From NCBI GenBank assembly GCA_003290165.1, contig QNQO01002078.1, positions 62,001 to 126,000 on the forward strand: a stretch of DNA of 64,000 bases, in the 5' to 3' direction. Positions 55,728 through 64,000 of the stretch are shown piece by piece; the first letter of the stretch is position 1, and each line of letters starts with the position of its first letter. A program made the position numbers and the translations under genes. The DNA comes from Berberis thunbergii (lineage: Eukaryota; Streptophyta; Magnoliopsida; Ranunculales; Berberidaceae). The notes under the pieces are model-generated. The model was not told where the DNA came from, searched no databases, and was given only the letters and a program-made list of their open reading frames with translations.

Positions 55728-57224
55728 CTAAAGTCTCCTACCACTGAATTCCAATATTACATCTGAACTACCCAACCCTAATGGAAGGAAATCTTCCAAT
55801 ATTTCAACCCCTTGCAACATCAATCGCATACCCCGACAGATCCCACTTCCCTGAACCGAATCTTTTGAACCCATGGTCACCCCATATACTCCAGTGGAAG
55901 TGATTGGTAACTCCACTTGTTCAACCAACTTCCGGAAAACAAAATTATGTGTCGCCCCACTGTCAATCAAGACCACTACCGATTGACTCGCAATCTCACC
56001 CTCGATCTTCATGGTCTTTGGATTTGTTAGATGGTTAGACCCATAACTGAGCTTAAGGATACCTCCACTACTTGGCTTATCTCAGCCACTTCCAACTCTT
56101 TCTGCTCTCCCCACTCCTAAACTTCTTCCTCTTCCATTTCACCTTCCTCCTGAGCGATGAGAACACTAACCTCTTTCTTCTTACACCGATGGCCTAGCGA
56201 TAACTTTTCGTCGCACCTAAAGCACAACCCCTTCTCCCGTTTTGCTTGATAATCGGCATCCAAAAGCCGTCTCGTTTCTCCTCTTGCAAATGAGTTTCTC
56301 TCAAACTCTCTGGAAACTGTTGGGTGGTGGTTGAGAGAGTGATCCTTAGCTAGAGACTTATCAAAGTCTCTAGATGGAACCAGAGAGTGTTGCCCTAATG
56401 GGCCATTGCCATACAACCTTGGGCCTTCCATGGGCCGATTGTGATACAGTTGCAAGCCCGTTTTGACCAAGCCCAGTAGAGCCTGCTTTTCTTGCACCCG
56501 TTGGGCCAAATCCATGGCTTGACCCAATTGACCCGGGTCGAGCATCCTCACTTCTGCCCGAATGGAGGGTTTCAACCCATTGATGAATTTGCTCAGATAC
56601 ACGTCTTCAGTGAGGGTTTCTAATGGGGCTGCATGCGTGACGAACTTTCGGCGGTAATCTGCCACTGATCCTTCTTGCCTAAGAGCAAGAAATTGCTCAC
56701 ACAACGACCCTTCTTAGGTGGCTCGAAACTGCTTCAGCAATAACCCCGTAAGCTCTTCCTAAAACAGAATTGGTCACCGTTTACTCTCCCATTGATACCT
56801 GAGAAGCGCATCTGCTTCAAAAGAGATGACCGCTGCCTCAATCTTTTCTTCATTGTTGTATCTTTGTAAGGAAAAAAATCTTTCAACCTTCAAGATCCAG
56901 CCATCTGGGTTCGATCCTTCAAAGGTTGGCATTTCCAACCTTCTGTGTTTCTTGTCGAACTGGTACCCTTGCGAAGAAGATCCCCCACCTACCCCACCAT
57001 TCAGACTCTGGGCCTCAACATTGGTTGGAGGTATTTGATCTGTCTCTGTAGTAAAACAGTTTTAGGGCTTCTTCTTGCATCTTCATCATCTGCACCATCC
57101 TTTGCATCATTTCTTGAAAATCTCCTCTCAACAATCCCACTTGCCCCTGAATAGCTTCCACAACTTCTTCCATGGCATCAATTCTTGCATTGACACTTGT
57201 TCCCGCACCTTTTCCAGCCATCAC
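55728..57224 (-). pseudogene. Gag and aspartic protease of the chromovirus
   Basis: Gag coiled-coil start (57224-57015), capsid region EQFLALRQEGSVADYRRKF, FINGLKPSIRAEVR, zinc knuckle CFRCDEKLSLGHRC (about 56230-56190), then protease VLIDSGATHNFV near 55970. The reading frame is interrupted near 56710 and between gag and protease. Confidence 0.88.
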
Positions 57225-57240
57225 TCCTTATGATCGGATT

Positions 57241-57252
57241 GCTATGATACCA
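57241..57252 (-). other. Chromovirus primer-binding site
   Basis: Minus-strand TGGTATCATAGC, four bases inside the 5' LTR, differs by one base from the initiator tRNA-Met complement TGGTATCAGAGC. Confidence 0.85.
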
Positions 57253-57256
57253 AATT

Positions 57257-57578
57257 TGTTAGGATCTGAAATGAAGAAAGAATGTGTTTATTGATGACAA
57301 ATTGGTATTCTTTACAAGGAATTTTACAAAACAAGATTTCGAGAGGCTTGGACTCTCCTACTGAGCAAAAGCTCTGTGAATCAAAAGAATTTTATCCGAC
57401 CCCTTCCTTTCTAGTCCCCTGTTCCTATTTATAGAGTAACACCCTTATTGCCAGCTCACAATCCTGACAACCTTAGCAAGTTGCATTCATAGCAACTTGC
57501 TTATTACATCAATTAGTTTCCTTTCTATCTCACTTGTAATTTCTTCTTGAATATGTAAATCTGATAGGAGGCCTGTCA
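57257..57578 (-). repeat. Chromovirus 5' LTR
   Basis: 322 bp, TGTTAGGATCTGAAATG at one end and GAGGCCTGTCA at the other. It carries an extra ATGTAAATCTGAT-type insertion near the outer end relative to the other LTR. Confidence 0.9.
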
Positions 57579-58130
57579 ATGTGGTAGCAGAAAATCCTGG
57601 AGATAAGAAGGAAGAAGGGCAAGGATTGGTAGCTGTTGGAATTGACAAGGATAAAGGAAGCCAATATGCTTTGAAATGGGCAGTTGATCATCTTCTTAAT
57701 AAAGGCCAAACTGTCATCCTAGTTCATGTCAACCCAAAATCATCCTCTGTTCCTGCTCAAAGTAAGCCTCTAATCATTCTCATCAGGGTGTTGTAAAATT
57801 TCTATTCAATATGAAAAGTTGAACATTATCACGTACAATAGGCTATTTACATGCAACTAATGTCTGACATTGTTTATTCGATCTGTATTTCACCCTAGAC
57901 ATGTTTGTAGATCATGCATATATATAATGCAGAGATACTAACATATTTTTAAACGGACAGAAATACTAACATATTTTTTTGTTCAACAACGTGTTCTCAG
58001 ATGCAATGCAAAGATGTGGTGCTGGAAGAAGCTGACTAAACAAAAAACTGATTGAATTACTTTCCAACTTTGTGATTGAGTACTTGGTTGTTGGTGCCTA
58101 TTCCAGAAATGAATTTCTCAGGTATTCTAT
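57579..58130 (+). pseudogene. Universal-stress-protein-domain fragment (N-terminus of a USP-kinase-type gene)
   Basis: Exon 1 immediately right of the LTR reads VAENPGDKKEEGQGLVAVGI, DKDKGSQYALKWAVDHLL, GQTVILVHVNPKSS, then a donor AAA|GTAAGC at 57762. This is the start of the USP domain found in plant receptor-like cytoplasmic kinases and some U-box proteins. A second exon (about 58000-58120) reads CKDVVLEEAD and, in another frame, KLIELLSNFVIEYLVVGAYS plus RNEFLR, ending at a donor GTATTC. A stop and a frame change lie between these. No kinase or U-box part follows. With the chromovirus sitting exactly at the start codon region this is a dead fragment. Confidence 0.75.
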
Positions 58131-58911
58131 GGTACTCAGCTTCTCTGCACAAAAAGAAACAAATAATTAAGAAGCGGGTCTTAATTATTACCAGACAAAT
58201 TAGTTTTAAAAATGAAAAAAGGTGATGATGCTAATTTTTGTCATTTTACATCCCTGTAAGATATTTTATTCCTGGAATTAGAAAATGGCGGCCATATCCT
58301 AAGTTGGATGTAAATGCATCTCCGTTAGAAAAAATTTCCATTTATTTAGGGGTACAATTGTAAATGTTTTGAGAGACGGCTACGATAACAAGAATTAACA
58401 ATAACAAGAGAAAGTAAAGAAAAGAAAAAAAACAAACAAAACAAGAAAATTAACAAGAAGCAAATAGATAATGTTGTAACTGCTGTAAAAGATTCAAATA
58501 AAAGTTAGAAACAAATGTACCAATTTGTTCTTGGGTTGAGTCGCGGATTAGGTTGCTCTCTTTAAGACGTTTCGCGGCTCTGTCCAAGATTGTGCAAGCA
58601 GTGTACTAGCCCCGCCGTCCCCAGGATAAAACAGCCGAGAATCTTCTCTATCTCGTTCAAACAATTGCACAGTGATGAACGGAATACTATCACCCTTAAA
58701 CACTTGTTTTTGCTCGGAATCATCAATACATTGTAAATAATTTAACAAAGCTAAAAACACTTCTTTAATTGAAATACAAAATGAATTAACTAATTGCAAA
58801 AGGGAAAAGATTTGTTCTCTCTAATTGCAAAACGAAATGCTCTTGTTGCAAAATACTTTTTCTTTGTTTTTCTACTTCATTAAACTCTAACTTTGTGTTG
58901 TTTTTATAGTG
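58131..58911. other. No recognised gene
   Basis: AT-rich with purine-rich patches near 58410-58450. A minus-strand frame at 58548-58799 has no recognisable family. Confidence 0.4.
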
Positions 58912-58929
58912 AGAATATAAATTCATTCA

Positions 58930-58968
58930 TCATCATCAAAGCCCATTCCCGAGATTTTCGGGGTCGGC
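58930..58968 (-). mobile_element. 39-bp RTE LINE tail insertion with perfect 18-bp TSD
   Basis: The inserted minus-strand sequence runs GCCGACCCCGAAAATCTCGG, GAATGGGCTTTGATGATGA, matching the 3' end of the LINE at 34539 (plus-strand form CAAAGCCCATTTCCG and GGGGTCGGCTACATGG). It is bounded by AGAATATAAATTCATTCA at 58912-58929 and 58969-58986. A real LINE insertion truncated to its last 39 bases. Confidence 0.9.
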
Positions 58969-58986
58969 AGAATATAAATTCATTCA

Positions 58987-59896
58987 AAGTATGAAAATCC
59001 GGATAAGTGCATTGACAAAACAAAGAACTCGACTAGGTTCATTGCACAACAAATGCATGAAAAACGTCCAAGCTTAATTGCACTTTTAAAAACAAAACAT
59101 GGAAAACGTCCAAGCTTAATTGCACTTAAAAACAAAACATGGAAAACATGGCAATAAGAAGACGTCTAGATTCATGTACAAAATTCTGTCTAGATTCATT
59201 CCCTCTTTAGAGATTCAAAATTTATTTAATGAAAATAAATTTGTAGCAAAAAGAATGGGTTGCTCTCTTAATGACCCGACCTGACGGACGGCGGCGGGCG
59301 CAAGAGTCTATCTCTCTCCTCCTCATAAATGAGTAGTACCCCCAAGGGGTCCACGTCCAAGTCCTAACAATCTCCTTATAAACTCTATCACAAAGAGTTG
59401 TATAGTAGATATGAGACTAATATTAGAGAGAGAGATTCAGAGATCGAAACCTGTTAAACACCCATTTTCTTTTATTTTAAAAAACCATATTTCCAACAGA
59501 TTAAACGAAAACAAGCCAAATTCAAAGGCTGGTCTTACATCTCTCCTCTACATACAGCTAATAACAAACCATACCCTTCCTTGTCCCTTCAATAATACAC
59601 AAGAGCCAGACAAGCAATATTAGGAGAAACATTGTCAATCTCACCCACATTCTCATTTTCTTGGTCTCTCCTTCCATTTTCAAGTCTATTCTTAGCAATG
59701 AACGCCCTCAATAGCTAGAAGAAGAACCTCCATGCCATCAAAACCCATTTCTTATCACCTCAAACTCAAGCTATCCTTCTCCCTTACTACCACCTCCTTT
59801 ACCTCCTCTTGTTCCATCCCCTCATCATCACACATTGTTTGTGTAGACGTGAAGGTGCATGCACATTCGCTTATACATGCACAACACCATACGATC
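58987..59896. other. Upstream region of the LRR kinase, with a 40-bp tandem duplication
   Basis: ACGTCCAAGCTTAATTGCAC with flanking AAAACAAAACATGGAAA is repeated at about 59066-59085 and 59107-59126, each followed by the AAAACAAAACATGG phrase. A leader for the LRR gene probably begins near 59640. No other feature. Confidence 0.5.
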
Positions 59897-61718
59897 ATGG
59901 CGCTTAATGCTCCACCATGGTTCTTTAGTTGCATGTTTCTTTGCATGTTCTCATGCATGGTGGTAAGGTCCTTTGGGATAACTGATGCTGATGTTCTGTG
60001 TAAGTTTAAGGAGTCCTTGGCCAACACAGAGGCTATAGGTAATTGGAATGAATTGATTAGCCCGTGTAATGATAATGTGTCAAATTGGGTGGGTATTATT
60101 TGTTTTCAAGGCAAGATATGGGGGTTGCAACTTGAGAACATGCATCTCAGAGGCCTGATTGATGTTGATACACTTGCTGGGTTGCCACTTTTACGTACGT
60201 TGAGCTTCATGAATAATGAATTTGACGGTCCATTGCCTACTATAAGGAGGCTTCATGGGTTGAAAAGTTTGTATCTATCAAATAACAAGTTCTCAGGGGA
60301 GATTCCTGATGATGGCTTTTCTGGTATGTTTTTGTTGAAGAAAATATACTTGGCACAAAATGAATTCACGGGGAAGATTCCTTCTTCACTTGTTCGGCTG
60401 CCTAAGCTTTTGGAATTGATGCTTGATGGTAACCAGTTTGAAGGCCAAATACCAGATTTGAACAGAAGGAATTGAAAACTGTTAACTTTTCAAACAATAA
60501 ATTGCAGGGTTCTATTCCAGCAGGTCTAAAATACCAAAAGCCGGACGTGTTTTCAGGTAAGCATCCTTGTGTTTTTCCATTAAATTGTTATTACTCCTAC
60601 TATGCAGAACGAACAAACCACAAATCAACTTAACCATCACCACCATCATGAACATGTTGCATAGAACAAATACATTCATATATGAAAATCATATGATGAA
60701 CAAACATTTATTATTATATATGTTTATTGATTTATCTCCGTAGTATCCAGAAGAGAAACAATCTAAGCTTTGTTTTTGTAGACAATGTTCTAAAAATCGG
60801 TCTAGGCGTTAGATGTTAGAAAAATGCCCAGATTAATGACTGAGCGGGTTTTGGGCTATTTAGGTTGGGTCTGAGCGGCCTAAGCGATCTGGGCGAGGTT
60901 TTTATTTTATTTTAATAAGGCTGATTATGTTCTTTTTTATTTTTCTTTCTTCTTTTTTGTAAATAAACAATTTAATTGTTTTTTATTCAGTATGTGTCTG
61001 AATGTAGCAAATGATGATTATTTAATGGAATTCTCAAAGGATCTGCTGGTACCAATTTTAGTAATGTAGATTTTATCAAACATGACTGAGGTTATTCATG
61101 CAATTTGAAGAAAAATAAGAATAGGTTTGGATATTTGTCCACAAATTCAACTTCAGTTATGACCAACTTCAGTCATTTGAGTTTTAATAAATTTTGTTCA
61201 TGATTGTTAATTTTTCATGTTTTTAAATTTTGTATATGTATCTTGGCATTAAATTGGATGTAATTGATAAAGTATTATGCTAAATTATTAAAATTATAAT
61301 ACAAAACCTAAGACCGCCTAGGCCCCTGGGCGCTAGACACCTGCTCGCCACCCGCCCATTGCCTAGCACTTTTTAGAACACTGTTTGTAGATATTGTTGG
61401 TATTGATTCTCATTTCAAGTAATACAATGAACATACATATAATCTTGGCTTGCACATATCTGACCATGTAGGCAATTGTAACCTCTGCGAGCCGCCTCTA
61501 AACGTGACGTGCCCTCCTCCAGGGACCCCTTCTTCGGGACCTTCTCCTCTGGGGACCCCTCCTGCTCCTTTGAATGAGAAGAAACATCCTCGCAGTATTT
61601 TATACTTATAATTATTGTCGTTGTAGTTGTGGCGGTTGCCGTAATACTTGGTTGTCTCTTCTTATTCTACCGAAGGCGTGATGCATCCTCCAGAGCAGTA
61701 TGGTTCAATATATTTTGA
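59897..61718 (+). pseudogene. Pollen-receptor-kinase-like LRR protein lacking the kinase domain, with two frameshifts
   Basis: Exon 1 59897-60556, intron 60557-61471, exon 2 61472-61718 (stop TGA). Start MALNAPPWFF gives a signal peptide, then DADVLCKFKESLANTEAIGN (the LRRNT head of PRK-type receptors), W.GIIC, about five LRRs (LKSLYLSNNKFSGEIPDDGF, KKIYLAQNEFTGKIPSSL), GNCNLCEPPL, a Pro-rich linker and a membrane helix (IIIVVVVVAVAVILGCLFLF). Frame breaks are at the T3 run 60457-60459 and the T4 run 61598-61601, each repaired by one extra T. After YRRRDASSR the sequence enters repeat D and stops, so no kinase domain exists even if both frames are restored. An upstream in-frame ATG at 59732 would give an improbable hydrophilic leader before the signal peptide. 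Confidence 0.8.
60783..61383. mobile_element. hAT-type non-autonomous element, copy 3 (601 bp, perfect 8-bp TSD)
   Basis: CAATGTTCTAAAAATCGG at the left (the usual CAGTG changed to CAATG) and GCACTTTTTAGAACACTG at the right. Perfect flanks TTTGTAGA at 60775-60782 and 61384-61391. Sits wholly within the intron of the LRR gene. Confidence 0.92.
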
Positions 61719-61966
61719 TTTTTCTCTTTGATCAATAAAATTGTAGAATTCTTCTTCAAATAAGAAATGTAACAGTAGGCACAACTGCACAAGTAGGTTG
61801 TATCATCGAACTAGTTGCAGATGCTCTGCAGACTTGATCCAATACAATTCCAAAGGGAATCCCACCAACAGAGAATGTAATCTCTTTTTTTTTTCTTCAA
61901 CAATACCTCTGTGATGTTAATGGTAATGGAGTTTATTTTATTCTTGAATTCAAGCCATTATGTGTT
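61684..61966 (+). repeat. Dispersed repeat D, copy 2
   Basis: Match to 48354-48660 starting at GCATCCTCCAGAGCAGTATG. It supplies the last codons and stop of the truncated LRR gene. Confidence 0.8.
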
Positions 61967-62650
61967 AAATAAGGTAACTTTAAATGAAGATGTTTCCCCT
62001 AGATGATTTATTCTCCAAAATTAATGTAGCATTAGGACAGAACCTCGCTTTAATTTTTGTATGACCACATGATATGTCGATTTTTTGTCTGGATGATTCT
62101 AATGTCATCTAAATTACTCGGACCAAAATTCATTCCATTTTAATATTTGTCAAAAATGCTTCAGCCTTCTGGTTAAAATACGCCCATATTTTTCAGGTTG
62201 GTCATCAGACTCCCTTACCAAACTTCTTTAGAAAGGATAAATTGTTTCCCTATGATTATAGCCCAAACCTGAGGTAGACTTTAAGGGGTTTTTTTTTTTT
62301 TTTTTTTTTTTCAGCATTAAACACTAAGTGTTGAGAGATCCTTGGTGTTTATTAAATTGTTCTGAACTTAAAACCTATTAAGAATTTTAGGTTCTTAATT
62401 AAAAAAAAAAAAACTGACCGATCAAAGTAAACCACTTATTGAAAAAAAAAAAAAAAAAAAAGGGCCACATTTGCCTATTTTGTCTGAATGTTAGTTAGGC
62501 ACAGGTTGGATGGGATCCTGCCCCCCAAGTTGCAACCCTAACCTTGAAGGACCTTCGTCATATTTCATTGGTAGTGACTACTCCACTTCACTGTATGTAC
62601 TGTCTCACACCACCATGTATTTTTTTTCCTACTAACCCACACCATTCAAA
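61967..62650. other. Non-coding, long poly-T and poly-A tracts
   Basis: T tract of about 23 at 62288-62310, A tracts at 62401-62413 and about 62440-62461. No gene seen. Confidence 0.5.
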
Positions 62651-62654
62651 AAAC

Positions 62655-62815
62655 TGTTTCTAATAATGACAATTTGAGATCAATTTTCAAGCTCATTAAA
62701 CAGAAAATTTTTAGTACTATGAGTTTCTAATAAACACAATTTGAATCACTTAAAAGTATTTCGAAATAAGCAGTTATGGTCATTTTACTAAAATCACGCA
62801 AATTCGTCTTGCAAT
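62655..62815. repeat. Extra direct copy of the left arm of the long inverted repeat
   Basis: TAATAAACACAATTTGAATC and ATTTTACTAAAATCACGCAA recur at 62919-62938 and 62973-62992. It is outside the inverted repeat proper, indicating tandem duplication of an arm. Confidence 0.75.
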
Positions 62816-62830
62816 GAAAATGAGATAGTG

Positions 62831-63343
62831 TCCCTGACTTTCGGCCTACTTATATGTTTGATCGAGGCCAATTCTCAACCTCATCAACACATGAAAATTG
62901 TAGTACTCTGAGTTATCTAATAAACACAATTTGAATCACTTGAAAATGTTTTGAAATGAGAACGTTATGACCATTTTACTAAAGTCACGCAAATCTGTCA
63001 AACAAAAAAAATGGTCTGTTTTCACCCATTCGCATTGGACAATGCGAGGATTAGTCTTAACTTTGCTCAGACTTATGCGAGGATTAGACTAAAATTCCCA
63101 TAGGTCTGGGCAAAGTTAAGACTAATCCTCGCATTGCCCATTGCGAATGGGTGAAAACAAAATAAAAATTTCGCACAAATTTACGTGACTTTAGAAAAAC
63201 GATAATAACTTTCTCATTTCAAAATATATTCAAGTGATTCAGATTGTGTTTGTTAGATAATTCCGAGTACTAAAATTTTTGTGTGTTGATGAGCTTGAGA
63301 ATCGGTCTTGTCCGAGCATATACGTTTAACCAAAGTTAGGGAT
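62831..63343. mobile_element. Long inverted repeat (foldback) of about 510 bp
   Basis: The left half (TCCCTGACTTTCGG onwards) is complementary to the right half (ending CCAAAGTTAGGGA) over about 240 bp. The innermost 55-bp arms, 63018-63072 and 63104-63158, match at 52 of 55 positions, around a 31-base loop. The outer arms are 80-85 percent matched by eye. No coding capacity. Probably a MITE; no clear target duplication. Confidence 0.8.
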
Positions 63344-63359
63344 TTTCATAGACAGATGG

Positions 63360-64000
63360 TGAAAGATGTGATGGGGTGGTGGTGGTGCTTGATGGAAAAA
63401 AGAGGAAGAAAGGTGGCGGTGGTGGGAGACGAAGACGTGGCGATGGCGAGGTGGTGGTGGTGATGATGGCTAGGAGATGGCTGTGTCTGATGGAGAAAAA
63501 AGGCAAGGAGGAGAAGAAGGGAAGAAAAAAATAAAGGAAGAAAATAAGATGAAGAGAGGGGAGGAACAATAAATTTTTTGAATTTTGAGTTTTATTGATG
63601 GTGTGGGAGATAAGTGGTGGCGAGAAAATAAAGTAGGTGGTGTGGGAGAGAAAAAAGTTGATTCGATGGTATTTTATTTTACTAAGGCTCCGCTTAATAC
63701 ATTGTAAGATGATGCATTTTGCAAATTGATACATATGCATTTGTTTGCATTGAGTTAGTTTATAATGCATTACTTTACTGACGCTTGATATTAATTAAAA
63801 AAAATCAATGCAAATCAGACAAATGATTGTGGGTGGTGTTGATGATGGTAGTAGTTGTAATTGTAGCATGATCATCGTGGATGTGATTGTGATAGTGTTG
63901 ATGGTGATTGCGAATGTGGATAATGATGGTGGTGGTGGCAGCAATGGCGGTGGTTGTTAAAATGGTGGTGGTGGCAGCGGTGATGGTTGGTGGCTATGGT
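63360..64000. repeat. GTG/GAT trinucleotide-rich region
   Basis: Many GTG, GGT and GAT triplets (for example GGTGGTGGTGGTG near 63450 and GATGATGGTGGTGG near 63923). Long open frames here come from the low-complexity sequence. No gene supported. Confidence 0.5.

Larger units (their letters stand above)
52383..57578 (-). mobile_element. Ty3/Gypsy chromovirus LTR retrotransposon, complete outline but degenerate
   Basis: Minus-strand order: 5' LTR 57578-57257, primer-binding site TGGTATCATAGC (57252-57241, complementary to initiator tRNA-Met), gag, protease, reverse transcriptase, RNase H, integrase, chromodomain, polypurine tract GGGGCGGGGGTAT (52704-52692), 3' LTR 52691-52383. Domain order with integrase last and a terminal chromodomain places it among the chromoviruses, probably the Tekay/Del branch. 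LTRs begin TG and end CA. The two LTRs are clearly similar but differ by numerous substitutions and small indels, and every coding part is broken, so the insertion is not recent. The flanks AGATG and ATGTG do not form a clean 5-bp duplication. Confidence 0.92.

Noticed and set aside
52378..57583. Clean 5-bp target duplication of the chromovirus
   Set aside because: The flanks AGATG and ATGTG share only ATG in shifted positions, so I could not demonstrate a duplication.
63336..63770. 144-codon minus-strand frame
   Set aside because: Its Pro/Thr/Ser/Phe-rich translation comes from trinucleotide repeats (GTG, GGA, AAG). No domain.
1..64000. CRISPR arrays, bacterial operons, tRNA or rRNA genes
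   Set aside because: Nothing of the kind is visible. Repeats here are transposon ends, minisatellites or segmental duplications, and no cloverleaf or rRNA signature was seen by eye.

Overview
This window is nuclear DNA from a flowering plant, most likely a woody eudicot. The Rosaceae are a plausible guess from the type of repeats, but nothing in the sequence proves it. The evidence for a plant nuclear genome is intron-rich genes with GT-AG splicing, a CC-NBS-LRR resistance gene, lectin and LRR receptor kinases, and several classes of plant transposon (CACTA, hAT, Mutator-type foldback elements, RTE and other LINEs, a Ty3/Gypsy chromovirus).

Layout. 0.2-1.0 kb: the 3' end of an unrecognised minus-strand gene. 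1.0-4.3 kb: a decayed CACTA element inserted beside a LINE fragment. 4.7-12.3 kb: a mosaic of duplicated blocks carrying hAT-type elements and two unequal copies of a cullin-1 pseudogene fragment. 13.2-17.1 kb: an intact CNL resistance gene (minus) followed by degenerate NLR 3' remnants. 17.1-19.8 kb: four Mutator-type foldback MITEs and a minisatellite. 19.8-21.9 kb: a frameshifted G-type lectin receptor kinase (minus). 22.6-28.1 kb: an organellar bL19 ribosomal protein gene (minus, five coding exons). 29.2-38.7 kb: RPN13, the proteasomal ubiquitin receptor (minus, 13 coding exons), with a LINE in its largest intron. 40.9-48.3 kb: APEM9, a peroxisome biogenesis factor (plus, six exons), with a decayed hAT transposon in intron 1. 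48.7-52.4 kb: no recognised gene. 52.4-57.6 kb: a degenerate chromovirus (minus) with both LTRs, inserted at the start of a universal-stress-protein-type gene that survives only as a fragment. 59.9-61.7 kb: a pollen-receptor-like LRR kinase gene without its kinase domain and with a hAT element in its intron. 62.8-63.4 kb: a long inverted repeat.

The housekeeping genes do not form a functional module. RPN13 acts at the 26S proteasome, bL19 in the organellar ribosome and APEM9 in tethering the peroxisomal AAA-ATPase complex. RPN13 and APEM9 are divergent, with about 2.5 kb between their start codons that has taken up two transposon-derived insertions. I see no new multi-gene system.

The most useful observations are these. 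(1) A repeated pattern of single-base deletions in or beside short homopolymers breaks otherwise well-kept genes (receptor kinase, RPN13, APEM9, and twice in the LRR kinase), which looks like consensus error rather than decay. (2) There is a well-defined foldback MITE family, with perfect 9-bp target duplications at three copies. (3) A 600-bp hAT-type non-autonomous family has 8-bp duplications and a possible autonomous relative in the APEM9 intron. (4) A 39-bp LINE tail insertion carries a perfect 18-bp target duplication.
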